DNA of 64,000 bases, taken from positions 124,001-188,000 of the forward strand of contig CAVXOY010000019.1 of the NCBI GenBank assembly GCA_963763495.1, read 5' to 3'. The notes beneath the pieces are model-generated. The model did not search any database and was not told the DNA's origin. It saw nothing but the letters and a program-made list of their open reading frames with translations. Both the position numbers and the translations under genes were made by a program. The stretch is from DAOUEO01 sp963763495. GTDB lineage: Bacteria > Chloroflexota > Dehalococcoidia > DSTF01 > JALHUB01. Each line of letters starts with the position of its first letter. Within the stretch, counting starts at the first letter, position 1. Shown piece by piece: positions 45,609-54,851 of this stretch.

Positions 45609-46535
45609 CTAGCTGACGGCTATAGCGGCGCCCACGAGGAACATCGTCTGCAGGCCGACGAGGGCGACGAGGAGGAGATAGGCCGTCAGCCGCTCCCAAG
45701 CGTGGACGAAGAGGGCGAGGATGAGGTTGACGAGGAGGAGGCCGAAGGCGGTGGTGGGGAGGCTCAGCAGCTCGCTCTTGTCGGCGACGCGGGTCACCTC
45801 CAGAGGCGGAAAGGACATGGCGAGGCTGTTCGGCAGGTCGCCGTAGCGGGCGAAGATCACGCCGAAGGTGGCGGCGCAGACAAGAATCGCGACGATTGCC
45901 AGTAGTTGGGCGAGCCCGTCCTGCCAGAACGGTTGGGCGGCGAGCAGCGAGCGCCGCGGCGTCTGACGCAGAGAGACGGCCACTCCCGCCTGTTGCTGCC
46001 TGTGCACCTCCGCGACGAACCTCTCCCCATCGGACACGGAGACGGCGTAGGCGTCGGTGGGAGTGACGACGTAGAGCAGCTCCTCCGGCGAGTTGTGCGT
46101 CGAGTAGAAGAGCGTCTCGCCGATGCGCTCCACGAAGCCGCGCCCCACGTGATAGCCGGGCCAGTTCAGGCCCTGGATTTGGACGGGGAAGCCGGGCGGT
46201 CCCGGCACCACCCGCTCGATCTTGTCCAGGGGGATGACCTGGCGGATAAAGCCCCAGTGAATCGAAAGCCCGTTGCGGTCGAGGACGTAGCGCAGGGTGG
46301 CGCGGGCGTAGGTCCAGTAGGCGAAGAGACACCCCGAAGCGAAGAGGACGGTGGCCACCAGGTAGCAGGCGAGGGCGGACAGCGACACGTCCTGGGTCAG
46401 GCCGCGGGCGACGAGGAGCCCCGTGAAGACAAACGCCCAGGCAACGAGCGCGCCGCCCAGAAGGACGCCGTTCGTGTGCCGCGGATGGAATGCTACGCTG
46501 CCGCTCGGACTAGACGGGGGTGCACCAGTGAGCAT
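45609..46535 (-). CDS. Membrane protein with PH-like domain
   Basis: 308 residues. Two transmembrane helices near the N-terminus (about 25-75), a beta-rich region of about 110 residues that looks like a bacterial PH domain (NGLSIHWGFIRQVIPLDKIERV), and three more helices toward the end. The function of such proteins is not known; PH-like domains of this type often face the cytoplasm at the membrane. Its ATG lies inside the last codons of ilvE, so the two are coupled. Confidence 0.65.
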   Translation of the reverse strand: MLTGAPPSSPSGSVAFHPRHTNGVLLGGALVAWAFVFTGLLVARGLTQDVSLSALACYLVATVLFASGCLFAYWTYARATLRYVLDRNGLSIHWGFIRQVIPLDKIERVVPGPPGFPVQIQGLNWPGYHVGRGFVERIGETLFYSTHNSPEELLYVVTPTDAYAVSVSDGERFVAEVHRQQQAGVAVSLRQTPRRSLLAAQPFWQDGLAQLLAIVAILVCAATFGVIFARYGDLPNSLAMSFPPLEVTRVADKSELLSLPTTAFGLLLVNLILALFVHAWERLTAYLLLVALVGLQTMFLVGAAIAVS

Positions 46536-47424
46536 ACTTCTCGTTCCTGCCCCGGATGACGTCGAAGTAGAGCTTCTGCAGGCGGGCGGTGACCTCGCCC
46601 GTCTTGCCGTTGCCGATCGGCCGGCGGTCGACGTCGATCACGGAGGTCACGTGGGCGGCGGTGCCGGTCATGAAGCACTCGTCCGCCGTGTAGAGCTCGC
46701 TGCGGGCGATTGCGCGCTCGACGGTCTCGATGCCCAGCTCCTCGCGGGCGAGCTGGATGACGGTGTCGCGGGTAATCCCAATCAGTATGTTGTCGGCGGG
46801 TGGTGGAGTGAGGAGCCGGCCGCCCTCGACGATGAAGATGTTCTCGCCGCTGCCCTCGGAGACGTGGCCCTGTTGGTTGAGCATGATCGCCTCGTCGAAG
46901 CCGCTTGTTTGGGCCTCCGTCTTGGCGAGGGCGGAGTTGATGTACAGTCCCGTCACCTTGGCGCGGGCGGGGATCGTCATGTCGTCCACCCGGCGCCAGG
47001 AGGAGGTCATGCAGCGTATCCCCTTCTCGAGGTCGAGGTAGGCGCCGAAGGGGGTGACGTACATCAGGAGGTCGTCCTCCAGGTTGTGCATGCGCACGCC
47101 GACGACCTCCGAGCTCTTGTAGGCGATGGGCCGGAGGTAGATATCCTCGCTGTAGCCGCACATTCCGACCAGCTTCACGGCGACGTCGCACAGCTCGTCC
47201 TCGGTGTAGGGGAGGTCGATAGAGAGGATACGACAACTGTTGCGGAGACGGTGGAAGTGGTCGCGCAGGCGGAAGATGAACAGCTTCTCCTGTCCTTCGT
47301 TCCAGTTGCCGCGGATCCCCTCGAAGCAGCCGGTGCCGTAGTTAAAGGCGTGGGTCATTACGCCGATCTTCGCCTCGGCCAGGGGCATGAACTGCTTGCG
47401 TAGGTAGGCGTAGGGGGTTGGCAT
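46510..47424 (-). CDS. ilvE: Branched-chain amino acid aminotransferase
   Basis: 304 residues of PLP fold type IV. The N-terminal THAFNYGTGCFEGIRG, the PLP lysine in NSALAKTEA and EGSGENIFIVEGG are signatures of IlvE. It makes or degrades valine, leucine and isoleucine. ATG 47424 has AAGGAG eight bases upstream. It is not close to other branched-chain genes. Confidence 0.93.
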   Translation of the reverse strand: MPTPYAYLRKQFMPLAEAKIGVMTHAFNYGTGCFEGIRGNWNEGQEKLFIFRLRDHFHRLRNSCRILSIDLPYTEDELCDVAVKLVGMCGYSEDIYLRPIAYKSSEVVGVRMHNLEDDLLMYVTPFGAYLDLEKGIRCMTSSWRRVDDMTIPARAKVTGLYINSALAKTEAQTSGFDEAIMLNQQGHVSEGSGENIFIVEGGRLLTPPPADNILIGITRDTVIQLAREELGIETVERAIARSELYTADECFMTGTAAHVTSVIDVDRRPIGNGKTGEVTARLQKLYFDVIRGRNEKYAHWCTPV

Positions 47425-47582
47425 CCTAGGAACTCCTTTCGAGGGACGATAGGTGCCCATTATAGGCATGTTCTGGGAGTCGGGCAACCCTTCGCGGCGG
47501 AGCGGAAGGTCGATTTGACCCGCCTAGATGTAAAGGTTATCCTCGATTCACTCTCGGCGTAGGGGCAGGGAAAGGTGAGAAG

Positions 47583-48440
47583 TTGTCGCAGGTCAGGAAC
47601 CGCTTTCGCGTCGGCAGCATCGATTTGACCGTCCTCTCCGATGGCTTCTACCATCTGGACGCCGGCGGCATCTTCGGCGTGGTGCCGCGGGTGATGTGGG
47701 AGCCGCTGGCCGGGCCCCTGGACGATCACCACCGCCTGTCGCTGGCCCTCAACTGTCTCCTCCTGCGCTCTCAAGGGAAGGACATCCTCATCGAGACGGG
47801 CGTCGGCGATAAGACGGGCGGGCTGCGCGGGGAGTCGTCGCCGCTCGCCGAGGGCGATCTCCTGACCGATCTCGCCGCCAACTTCGGCCCGCCGGAGGAC
47901 GTGGACGTGGTCATCAACACCCATCTCCACTCCGACCACTGCGGCTGGAACACCCGCTACGTCGACGGCAAGCTCGTGCCGACCTTCCCCAACGCCGAGT
48001 ACATCGTGCAGGGTAAGGAGTGGGAGACGGCGACCCACCTCAACGAGCGCACCCGCGGCGCCTATCGCGCCGATGACCTGCAGCCGGTGGCGGAGAGCGG
48101 CCGCCTTCGCCTGCTGGACGGCGAGACGAAGATCAGCGACGAGATAACGGTCATCCCGACGCCGGGCCACACGGAGGGGCATGCCAGCGTGGTGATCACG
48201 TCGGGCGGAGAGATGGCGATCTATATCGGCGATATGGTGCAGCAGGCGGTGCAACTGGAGCGCATGGCCTGGATCGCCGCCTTCGATATTCTGCCCCTGA
48301 TGTCGATTGAGACGAAGAAGCGGCTGGTGGAGAAGGCGATCCAAGAGAAGACACTGCTCATCAGCGTGCACCTGCCGTTCCCCGGCGTGGGGCACATGAC
48401 GAGGACAGCCGACGGCAAGCGGAAGTGGGAGCCGGTGTAG
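47583..48440 (+). CDS. MBL-fold metallohydrolase
   Basis: 285 residues of the metallo-beta-lactamase superfamily. The metal-binding THLHSDHCGW (HxHxDH) is near residue 118, and TPGHTEGHASV carries the third histidine. It looks most like the AHL-lactonase/quinolone-hydrolase branch of single-domain hydrolases (FRVGSIDLTVLSDGFY start). The substrate is unknown. TTG start with AAAGGTGAG nearby. It is followed by a lipoprotein gene in the same direction. Confidence 0.87.
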   Translation: MSQVRNRFRVGSIDLTVLSDGFYHLDAGGIFGVVPRVMWEPLAGPLDDHHRLSLALNCLLLRSQGKDILIETGVGDKTGGLRGESSPLAEGDLLTDLAANFGPPEDVDVVINTHLHSDHCGWNTRYVDGKLVPTFPNAEYIVQGKEWETATHLNERTRGAYRADDLQPVAESGRLRLLDGETKISDEITVIPTPGHTEGHASVVITSGGEMAIYIGDMVQQAVQLERMAWIAAFDILPLMSIETKKRLVEKAIQEKTLLISVHLPFPGVGHMTRTADGKRKWEPV

Positions 48441-48476
48441 TGCGGGCGGCGTTCGCCTGAGGGAGGTAGACGTTCG

Positions 48477-49136
48477 ATGAAGTCATTCTGGGTCGCGGGT
48501 CTGGCTTTCGCTTTGGCGCTCGTTCTGTCCGCCTGCGGGGGTGGCGACAAGAAAGAGACACCAGCGCTGGATGACGCCGCTCTGAAAGAGATGGTGATGA
48601 TCACGTCGGAGGGGCTGCCCTGGGAGATCACGCCGCTGGGGGACGCGGCGAGGTCGAACGAGGAGTCGGCGAGCCAGTATCCGGATAGTGAGCAGTGGCT
48701 GAAGGACTACGAAGAGTGGGGGCGGACCGGCGGACACTACGCCGAGTTCCAGGTGGGGGATAGCGCCGCGCCTTCCTTAGGGCTTCAGACCGAGGTGGAG
48801 GGCTACAGCTCAGCGGATGGCGCCAAGAGCGCTTGGTCGGCGGTCCGGGAGTTCATCCTCTCGGAGGAGATGCAGGGCATTCTGAAGGATGCGGGCGCGA
48901 CGGAGGCGACGATAGAGGAGGTGAGCGCCGAGAAGGTCGGCGAAGAGTCGGTGGCTTTGCGGATGGCCATCGACAACCAGGGTGTGACGGGCGAGAGCTT
49001 CGTGGTCCTTTCTCGTCGCGGCGGGGTCCTGGCGCTGGCCGTTGTCGGCGGCGACGAGGGCAGCGCGACGGTGGCGGACGCGGTAGCGGTCGCGAAGCAG
49101 TTGGACACGCGCATTCAAGACGTACTCAAGCGCTAG
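48477..49136 (+). CDS. Hypothetical lipoprotein
   Basis: 219 residues. A lipoprotein signal ends in LVLSAC, followed by a Gly/Lys linker. The rest is mixed alpha/beta without a motif I recognise; the end (VADAVAVAKQLDTRIQDVL) resembles the close of a sodium- or ABC-linked lipoprotein domain but not clearly. GAGGGAGG lies upstream of the ATG. Located outside the membrane; function unknown. Confidence 0.75.
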   Translation: MKSFWVAGLAFALALVLSACGGGDKKETPALDDAALKEMVMITSEGLPWEITPLGDAARSNEESASQYPDSEQWLKDYEEWGRTGGHYAEFQVGDSAAPSLGLQTEVEGYSSADGAKSAWSAVREFILSEEMQGILKDAGATEATIEEVSAEKVGEESVALRMAIDNQGVTGESFVVLSRRGGVLALAVVGGDEGSATVADAVAVAKQLDTRIQDVLKR

Positions 49137-49160
49137 CCGTCAATTACTGACCATGGGGCG

Positions 49161-50444
49161 CTACGGCTGGAGGCGGGGGACGGTGAGCTGGCCGTAGGGC
49201 AGGACGCAGATCGCCGGCTCGCGGCCGTCGTTGGCGCGGCGGTACTCCTCCGCCAGCGCTGCCACCGTCGCGCTCACGTCGGCGCAGTAGTGGAGATGCG
49301 CCTCATCCTCGACGACCTCCCGTGACATGGCGGAGTAGAGGTATATCTCCGCTCTCTCCCACACCATCCCGATGCACTGCACGCCCCACTGCTCGTCCGC
49401 CGCGAAGCCGGGGGCGCCTATCTTCTCCATCAGAGCGGGATAGGAAGGCCCGCTGCGCAGGAGGTCCAGGAAGTCGTCGTTGCCGATCGCCTCGGCGCAC
49501 TCGGCGGCGATGACGATCTTGCCGCCCTTCTTCACCGCCTGCGCCGCCACCGACATCCCCTTCATCGATTGGTAGAGGTTGAGGTCGGCGGGCCAGCCCA
49601 GGTTGGTGGTGACGGCGATGTCGTAGAGGTGGGGGATCGGCGTCAGGGCCTGGCGGGCGGCCTGGGCGATGCCGGCGTCGTGGGCGGCGACCAGCTCGCC
49701 GGCGAAGACGCCCGTTATCACCTTCTTCTCGTTCAGGGTCACGTTCACGATGAAGCTGGGGCGGGTCGCCAGGGCGACCTTCCGGACGTCCTGGAAGAGG
49801 GGGTTGTCCTCGGCCCGGCACCAGGTGGCGTTAGGGTCGGCCAGGAAGGCGAAGCTGTGGTTGCTGAGAATCGTCTCGGCGCCGCAGATACCGGGCAGGA
49901 TCGCCTTGCCGCCGCCGGAGTAGCCGGCGAAGATGTGGGGCTCGATGAAGCCGGTCAGGATCTTGAGGTCGGCTTCCAGGTAGTCGCGGTTGACCCAGAC
50001 CTCGGCGCTGCGGCCGTTCGCCGGCAGGTAGACGAGGGTGGACCTGTCGCGGGCGTCGTGGTTGACGATGCGGTAGTTGTCGACGACCTCCTCGCCCAGC
50101 ATGATGGCAAGCTCGTCGCGGCTGTTGGCGCGGTGCATGCCGGTGCCGTTGACGATGACGACGCGCTCGCGGGGGACACCGGCGGCCGCCAGCGTCTCCA
50201 GGATCGGCGGGATGAGGGTGCGATTGGGAACGGGGCGCGTGATGTCGCTGATGACGATGGCGACGCTGTCCGTGGGACGGACGAGGTCGCGCAGAGGCCG
50301 GGAGTTCAGGGGATGGGCCAGGGCCTGGCGGACGGCGCCCTCCGGATCGGGCAGAGTCGGCGTAGAGACGGGCAGGAAGACGTCGGCGTCGTCGGGAAGC
50401 TCTACGTCGAGATCGCTGCGGCCGTAGGGGAGGGTTACCTTCAT
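49161..50444 (-). CDS. larA: Nickel-dependent lactate racemase-like protein
   Basis: 427 residues of the LarA (DUF2088) family. The catalytic and cofactor residues are visible: GTGMHRANS with the first histidine, GFIEPHIFAGYSGGGKAILPG with the second histidine and the lysine that bonds the nickel-pincer cofactor, and SNHSF with the nickel-ligand histidine. LarA-type enzymes racemise or epimerise 2-hydroxy acids; many homologues act on substrates other than lactate. The cofactor genes larB, larC and larE are not in the window. Single gene, transcribed opposite to the SDR cluster. Confidence 0.88.
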   Translation of the reverse strand: MKVTLPYGRSDLDVELPDDADVFLPVSTPTLPDPEGAVRQALAHPLNSRPLRDLVRPTDSVAIVISDITRPVPNRTLIPPILETLAAAGVPRERVVIVNGTGMHRANSRDELAIMLGEEVVDNYRIVNHDARDRSTLVYLPANGRSAEVWVNRDYLEADLKILTGFIEPHIFAGYSGGGKAILPGICGAETILSNHSFAFLADPNATWCRAEDNPLFQDVRKVALATRPSFIVNVTLNEKKVITGVFAGELVAAHDAGIAQAARQALTPIPHLYDIAVTTNLGWPADLNLYQSMKGMSVAAQAVKKGGKIVIAAECAEAIGNDDFLDLLRSGPSYPALMEKIGAPGFAADEQWGVQCIGMVWERAEIYLYSAMSREVVEDEAHLHYCADVSATVAALAEEYRRANDGREPAICVLPYGQLTVPRLQP

Positions 50445-50575
50445 GATTCAATGCTACTTTGGCGGCGAGGGCGCGGTCAACGGCGGGGGTGGGCGCTGCT
50501 TGGCCCTCCAATCTGCTGGTGCTATCATGCTCCTACGTGTCGCAAAGAGCCCCGGACAGCGGAGATTGATATCGG

Positions 50576-51397
50576 ATGGTATTGGAGAGGCTGGTCTTGA
50601 AGGATAAGGTGGCCGTCGTGACCGGCGCCGGCCGCGGCCTGGGGAAGCAGATGGCGCTGGCCCTGGCCAAGGCGGGCGCTCACGTCGTCGCCGCTGCCCG
50701 GACGCAGGAGCAGATCGACGCGACGGCGCGCGAAATCGAGGCGCTGGGCGAGGGGCAGCGGGCGATCGGCATCAGGACCGACGTCCGCGAACCGGCGCAG
50801 GTCGACCGGCTGATAGCGGGCTGCCTCGACGAGTTCGGCCGCCTGGACATCATGCTCAGCAACGCCGGTATTGGGGAGAGCCGGGGCTTGGGCAAGACGC
50901 TCTGGGACATATCCGACGATGACTGGCGGGACTCTGTCGAGGTCAATCTCTCCAGCGCCTTCTATTGCGCCCGCGCTGCCGCCAAACCGATGATCGACCA
51001 GGGCAGCGGCGTGATCATCAACGTCGCATCGGGGACGGCGCTGCGGGGCGTCCCCTTCGACATGGCCTATGCAGCGGCGAAGGCGGGGGTCATTTCGCTG
51101 ACCAAATCGCTGGCCCTCATGCTGGTCCGCTACAACATCCGTGTGAATTGCATCATCCCCGGCTTCGTGGCCCAAGCCCCGGCGGCGACGGAGCAGGACG
51201 CTGAGCAGCGTCGGGACCGGGGGCGTTTCATCCCTGTCCAGCGCGTCGGCGAGGCATGGGAGTTGGGGCCGCTGGCCGTCTTCCTCGCCTCCGACGCCTC
51301 CAGCTATCTGGCCGGGCAGGGCATCGTCATCGACGGCGGCGGTCTGGCCGGCGGCTGCGCGCCGGTTGGGTTCGCCCCAGTTCAGGAATTGTCGTAA
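50576..51397 (+). CDS. Short-chain dehydrogenase/reductase 1
   Basis: 273 residues. The nucleotide-binding TGAGRGLGK (about residues 17-25), LSNAG and the active-site YAAAKAG (YxxxK) are all present. Classical SDR that oxidises or reduces an alcohol/ketone with NAD(P). It is first in a run of metabolic genes on the plus strand; the next SDR begins 14 bases after its stop. Substrate unknown. Confidence 0.88.
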   Translation: MVLERLVLKDKVAVVTGAGRGLGKQMALALAKAGAHVVAAARTQEQIDATAREIEALGEGQRAIGIRTDVREPAQVDRLIAGCLDEFGRLDIMLSNAGIGESRGLGKTLWDISDDDWRDSVEVNLSSAFYCARAAAKPMIDQGSGVIINVASGTALRGVPFDMAYAAAKAGVISLTKSLALMLVRYNIRVNCIIPGFVAQAPAATEQDAEQRRDRGRFIPVQRVGEAWELGPLAVFLASDASSYLAGQGIVIDGGGLAGGCAPVGFAPVQELS

Positions 51398-51410
51398 GGA
51401 GGGAGCAGCG

Positions 51411-52187
51411 ATGGCGGCTGAAGGCTTTGATCTATCGGGCAAGAACGCCCTGGTGATCGGCGCCGGTTCGAGCGCGGGGCGGGCAGTCGCCCTGGCCCTG
51501 GCGGAAGCGGGCGCGCGGGTAGCGATTACCTCCGCCAGCCACGACAAGGACGACGTGTCGGCGGTGGCGGAGACGGCGCGGCAACTGGAGACGCGGGGCC
51601 AAAAGGCGGAGGCGCGGACGCTGGACGCGACCGCCGCGGCTGAGGTGGAAGCGGTCGTCGCCAAGGTGATGGCGGACGTGGGGAGCATCGACATCCTGGT
51701 GAACTGTCCCGATCTCTTCATGGCCAAGCCCATCGAGCAGGTCGCGGAGTCGGAGTGGGCGCGCATCCTCAGCGTGAATCTGAGCGGCGTCTTCTTCGCC
51801 TGCCGCGCGGTCGGGCCGCGGATGCTGAAGCAGGAGAAGGGGCGGATCATCAACCTCGCCTCCGGGCTGGGGGAGCGCGGTCTGCCCAACTGCTCCGCCT
51901 ACTGCGCCGCCAAGGGAGGCGTCGTCAACCTGACGCGGGCGCTGGCCCAGGAGTGGGCGGCCCAGGGGATCACCGTCAACTGCATCGCCCCCGCCTGGCT
52001 GGAGGACACGCCGGGTCTGGGCGACCCCAATCCTGAGGCCAACCGCGTCGTTCGTTTCATACCGATGCGGCGGGCGGGCCGCCCCGATGAGATCGGGCCG
52101 CTTGCCGTGTATCTGGCCTCCGATTCCGCCGGCTATGTGACCGGCCGGACGATATTTGTGGATGGTGGCCTACTCGCCCATCTATAG
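51411..52187 (+). CDS. Short-chain dehydrogenase/reductase 2
   Basis: 258 residues. IGAGSSAGRAVAL is a slightly modified TGxxxGxG loop, and the catalytic tetrad is in YCAAKGGVV. The NNAG motif is replaced by NCPD (about residue 95), an unusual change that may affect the active site. ATG 51411 has GGAGGGAG eight bases upstream. It probably shares the transcript with the first SDR and the hydrolase after it. Confidence 0.86.
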   Translation: MAAEGFDLSGKNALVIGAGSSAGRAVALALAEAGARVAITSASHDKDDVSAVAETARQLETRGQKAEARTLDATAAAEVEAVVAKVMADVGSIDILVNCPDLFMAKPIEQVAESEWARILSVNLSGVFFACRAVGPRMLKQEKGRIINLASGLGERGLPNCSAYCAAKGGVVNLTRALAQEWAAQGITVNCIAPAWLEDTPGLGDPNPEANRVVRFIPMRRAGRPDEIGPLAVYLASDSAGYVTGRTIFVDGGLLAHL

Positions 52188-52204
52188 CTAAGGAAGGCGG
52201 AGAG

Positions 52205-53014
52205 ATGCCCAAGGCTGATATCAACGGCTTTCAAATGAACTACCGGGTAGAGGGCGAGGGCCCGCCCCTGGTCATGGCGCACGGGCTGCTGGGCAGCATC
52301 GCCACGCTGGTGATCCTCGGCGACGTTTCTGACCTCCTCGTCAAAGATTTCAAGGTGATCAACTACGACTCCCGGGGCCACGGAGAGTCCGGCCACACGT
52401 CCGACCCCGCCGATTACGAGTGGAAATCGCAGGGGGAGGACATGCGGGGCCTCTTGCGCCATCTGGGCATCGAGCGCGCTCACGTCGGCGGCGGGTCGTT
52501 AGGCGCCGGCGCGGGCCTTCTTCTTGCCATCAATCATCCCGAGATGGTCGAGAAGCTGGTGCTGGTATCGCCGCCGCCGATAGGGCAGCAGGCGTCCGCA
52601 CCCGTGGCGTCGCTGTTTGGGGGGCTGGTCCGGCTGATCGAAGGCTTGGGCATGGAGGAGGCGGTCGACGTGGCCCTTCGCCTCGCGCCCTGGAATGCGT
52701 TCCGGGAATCGGCCCCGGCGATATACGAGTGGATACGGCAGTGGCTCCTTTCCCAAAACAGGGAGGGGATAGTCGCGGCGATCAAGGGCATCGTGTATGG
52801 CCCGGCCTTGGACAAGGAAGACTTCGGCCGGATCAAGGCGCCGGCGCTAATCGTCGCTCACCCCGATGACGAGATGCACCCCATGTCATCGGCTGAGTTC
52901 TTGCACGAGGTCCTGCCGTCCTCCCAACTGGTAGTGGCCCCCGACATGTTCTACTACAATCTGCATCGGGAAGAGCTGGCTCAGACGATCAAGGACTTCT
53001 TGGACGCCGACTAA
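52205..53014 (+). CDS. Alpha/beta hydrolase, copy 1
   Basis: 269 residues. AHGLLGS forms the oxyanion hole, and the nucleophile is in GGGSLGAG (about residue 96). The acid and histidine are likely in AHPDDEMHP and YNLHREEL. Such enzymes cut esters, lactones or C-C bonds; enol-lactone-type hydrolases have similar lengths. The neighbour downstream is a clear duplicate. Substrate unknown. Confidence 0.86.
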   Translation: MPKADINGFQMNYRVEGEGPPLVMAHGLLGSIATLVILGDVSDLLVKDFKVINYDSRGHGESGHTSDPADYEWKSQGEDMRGLLRHLGIERAHVGGGSLGAGAGLLLAINHPEMVEKLVLVSPPPIGQQASAPVASLFGGLVRLIEGLGMEEAVDVALRLAPWNAFRESAPAIYEWIRQWLLSQNREGIVAAIKGIVYGPALDKEDFGRIKAPALIVAHPDDEMHPMSSAEFLHEVLPSSQLVVAPDMFYYNLHREELAQTIKDFLDAD

Positions 53015-53038
53015 GGGAGATTATCGAAAGGACGGGAA

Positions 53039-53365
53039 ATGCCTACGGCCAGTATCAACGGCTTTCAGATGAACTATCGCGTCCAGGGCCAGGGGCCGAC
53101 TCTGGTGATGGCCCACGGGCTCATGGGCAGCGTGGCCACTATGGCCGTGATGGGGGACTGCTCCGATCTTCTGACCGACAGCTTCACGGTGATCAACTAT
53201 GATGCCCGCGGTCACGGAGAGTCGGGCTACACCACCGACCCGGCTGACTATTCCTGGAGCAACCTGGCTGAAGATATGTATCAGCTTCTGCGCCATCTCG
53301 GCGTGGAGCGGGCTACGTGGGCGGCGGCTCCATGGGAGCGGGGACCAGCCTCGTCCTCGCCCTGA
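53039..53365 (+). CDS. Alpha/beta hydrolase, copy 2, N-terminal piece (frameshifted)
   Basis: Starts MPTASINGFQMNYRVQGQG, almost the same as copy 1. Sense ends at LGVERAT (about 53312), where one base seems lost: GCTACGTGGGC stands where GCTCACGTGGGC would be needed to keep HVGGGS in frame. The rest of this reading (WAAAPWERGPA) is not protein-like. Confidence 0.8.
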   Translation: MPTASINGFQMNYRVQGQGPTLVMAHGLMGSVATMAVMGDCSDLLTDSFTVINYDARGHGESGYTTDPADYSWSNLAEDMYQLLRHLGVERATWAAAPWERGPASSSP

Positions 53366-53844
53366 ACCATCCCGAGATGGTCGAGAAGCTGGTGTTGATA
53401 GCGCCGCCGCCGCTGGGCCGGCAGGAGTTTGCCCCCGCTGTGACGATGCTCGGCGGGCTGGCCACGCTGATCGAGAGTCTGGGGCTGGAAAAGGCTGCCG
53501 ACATTGCCGTACAGCTATACAAGCAAGCTGCCCCGCAGGAGATGACCCCAGAAGAGGTTGAGTGGATGAAGCAGTGGTTGCTGGGCTTGAATCCGGAGAG
53601 TATCGTTTCCGCCATCCGGGGCGTCGTGAACGGGCCGGACTTGCCCGAGGAGCGGTTTGGGGAGATCAAGGCGCCGGCGGTCATCATTGCCCACCCCGAC
53701 GACGAGATCCATCCCCTGACCTCGGCCCAGCGGCTGCATGACGCCGTTTCCGGCTCCCGCTTGGTGGTGGCGCCCGAAAGGTTATACTACACTCTGCACC
53801 GCGAAGAGATGGCCCAGATTGTGAGGGACTTCCTCCGCGGATAG
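53317..53844 (+). CDS. Alpha/beta hydrolase, copy 2, C-terminal piece (shifted frame)
   Basis: 175 residues that carry the nucleophile motif GGGSMGAG at the very beginning and continue to the end in parallel with copy 1 (NHPEMVEKLVL, AHPDDEIHPLTS, YYTLHREEMAQIVRDFL). A complete hydrolase is restored by inserting one base near 53312. Confidence 0.8.
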   Translation: MGGGSMGAGTSLVLALNHPEMVEKLVLIAPPPLGRQEFAPAVTMLGGLATLIESLGLEKAADIAVQLYKQAAPQEMTPEEVEWMKQWLLGLNPESIVSAIRGVVNGPDLPEERFGEIKAPAVIIAHPDDEIHPLTSAQRLHDAVSGSRLVVAPERLYYTLHREEMAQIVRDFLRG

Positions 53845-53903
53845 CCGGAGGAGTTCTTTAGACGAGTTCAGCCGTTTCCGGACTGCCCGGTCAGGTCTTG
53901 GCT

Positions 53904-54797
53904 ATGAGCGAGAACGAAAACCCACCCTCCAGCGACAAAAGCGTCTCTGCGGACACGTATGACAGCCGCTACTTCTTCACCTGCTGCGAGGGCTACAAGG
54001 AGTTCCGCGAATCAGGGGGGAAGAAGCTGGGGCCGCGCTTCCAGAAGGCGCTCCAGATGGCCCGTATCCAGCCCGGGCAGCGCGTCCTCGATGTCGGCTG
54101 CGGCAGAGGGGAGTTGGTGCTGCACGCCGCCCTGCTCGGCGCTGAGGCTGTGGGGATCGACTACGCGGAGGATGCGATCCGGATCGCCGAAGAGACGCTG
54201 GCCGGATTTCCGCCGGAGGTGCAGGAGAGAGCTTCCTTCCACGTCATGAACGCGCGGAAGATGGAGTTCCCCGACGAGTCCTTCGACGCCGCCATCATGA
54301 CCGACGTTGTGGAGCATCTCTACCCGCAGGAATTGAAGGAGGCGCTGGCGGAGACGCATCGCGTTCTCAAGCGCGGCGGCCGGGCTACCGTCCATACCTG
54401 CCCCAATCGCCTATTCTACGACCTAACCTATCGCGTCTACGTGCGCCACGTGCACCGGACCATCCTCCGCCTGGCCGAGATAGCGAACTATCAGAGCTTT
54501 ATCGTGGGGCCGCAGCTCTCCGTCGGGCCCGATTTCCCCCGCACCGACAACGAGCGGGTCGTGCACGTCAACGAGCAGACCCCGGCTGAGATGGCGCGAA
54601 CCCTCAGAGAGGCCGGCTTCCGGGTGAAGAAGACGGAGTACTGGGAGATACCCGGCCAGTGGCCCTATGTGTCGCGCCGCCTGACCATAGAGTTGATGAT
54701 CCTCGACGCCCTGCGCTATCTGCGGCCGCTTAGCTATGCCTGGCCGCTGAACAGGGTCTTCACCAACCACTTCTGGATGATCGCGGAGAAAGAATAG
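53904..54797 (+). CDS. Class I SAM-dependent methyltransferase (type 11)
   Basis: 297 residues. Motif I is VLDVGCGRGELVLH, followed by VGIDYAEDAIRIAEE and the post-motif DAAIMTDVVEHLYPQEL. The HRVLKRGGRATVHTCPN segment is typical of methyltransferases with O- or C-methylation of quinones, lipids or sugars. The C-terminal third is helical and may make substrate contacts. ATG 53904 is chosen; a TTG at 53898 precedes it. Substrate unknown. Confidence 0.85.
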   Translation: MSENENPPSSDKSVSADTYDSRYFFTCCEGYKEFRESGGKKLGPRFQKALQMARIQPGQRVLDVGCGRGELVLHAALLGAEAVGIDYAEDAIRIAEETLAGFPPEVQERASFHVMNARKMEFPDESFDAAIMTDVVEHLYPQELKEALAETHRVLKRGGRATVHTCPNRLFYDLTYRVYVRHVHRTILRLAEIANYQSFIVGPQLSVGPDFPRTDNERVVHVNEQTPAEMARTLREAGFRVKKTEYWEIPGQWPYVSRRLTIELMILDALRYLRPLSYAWPLNRVFTNHFWMIAEKE

Positions 54798-54851
54798 CGC
54801 GCCTCAAGCGTCGCCGCGGATGGTATCCGACGACGGTGCTGCTGCCGCCCG

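Noticed and set aside
50525..51889. Open frame of about 450 codons on the minus strand
   Set aside because: It is antisense to the two SDR genes, both with intact active sites.
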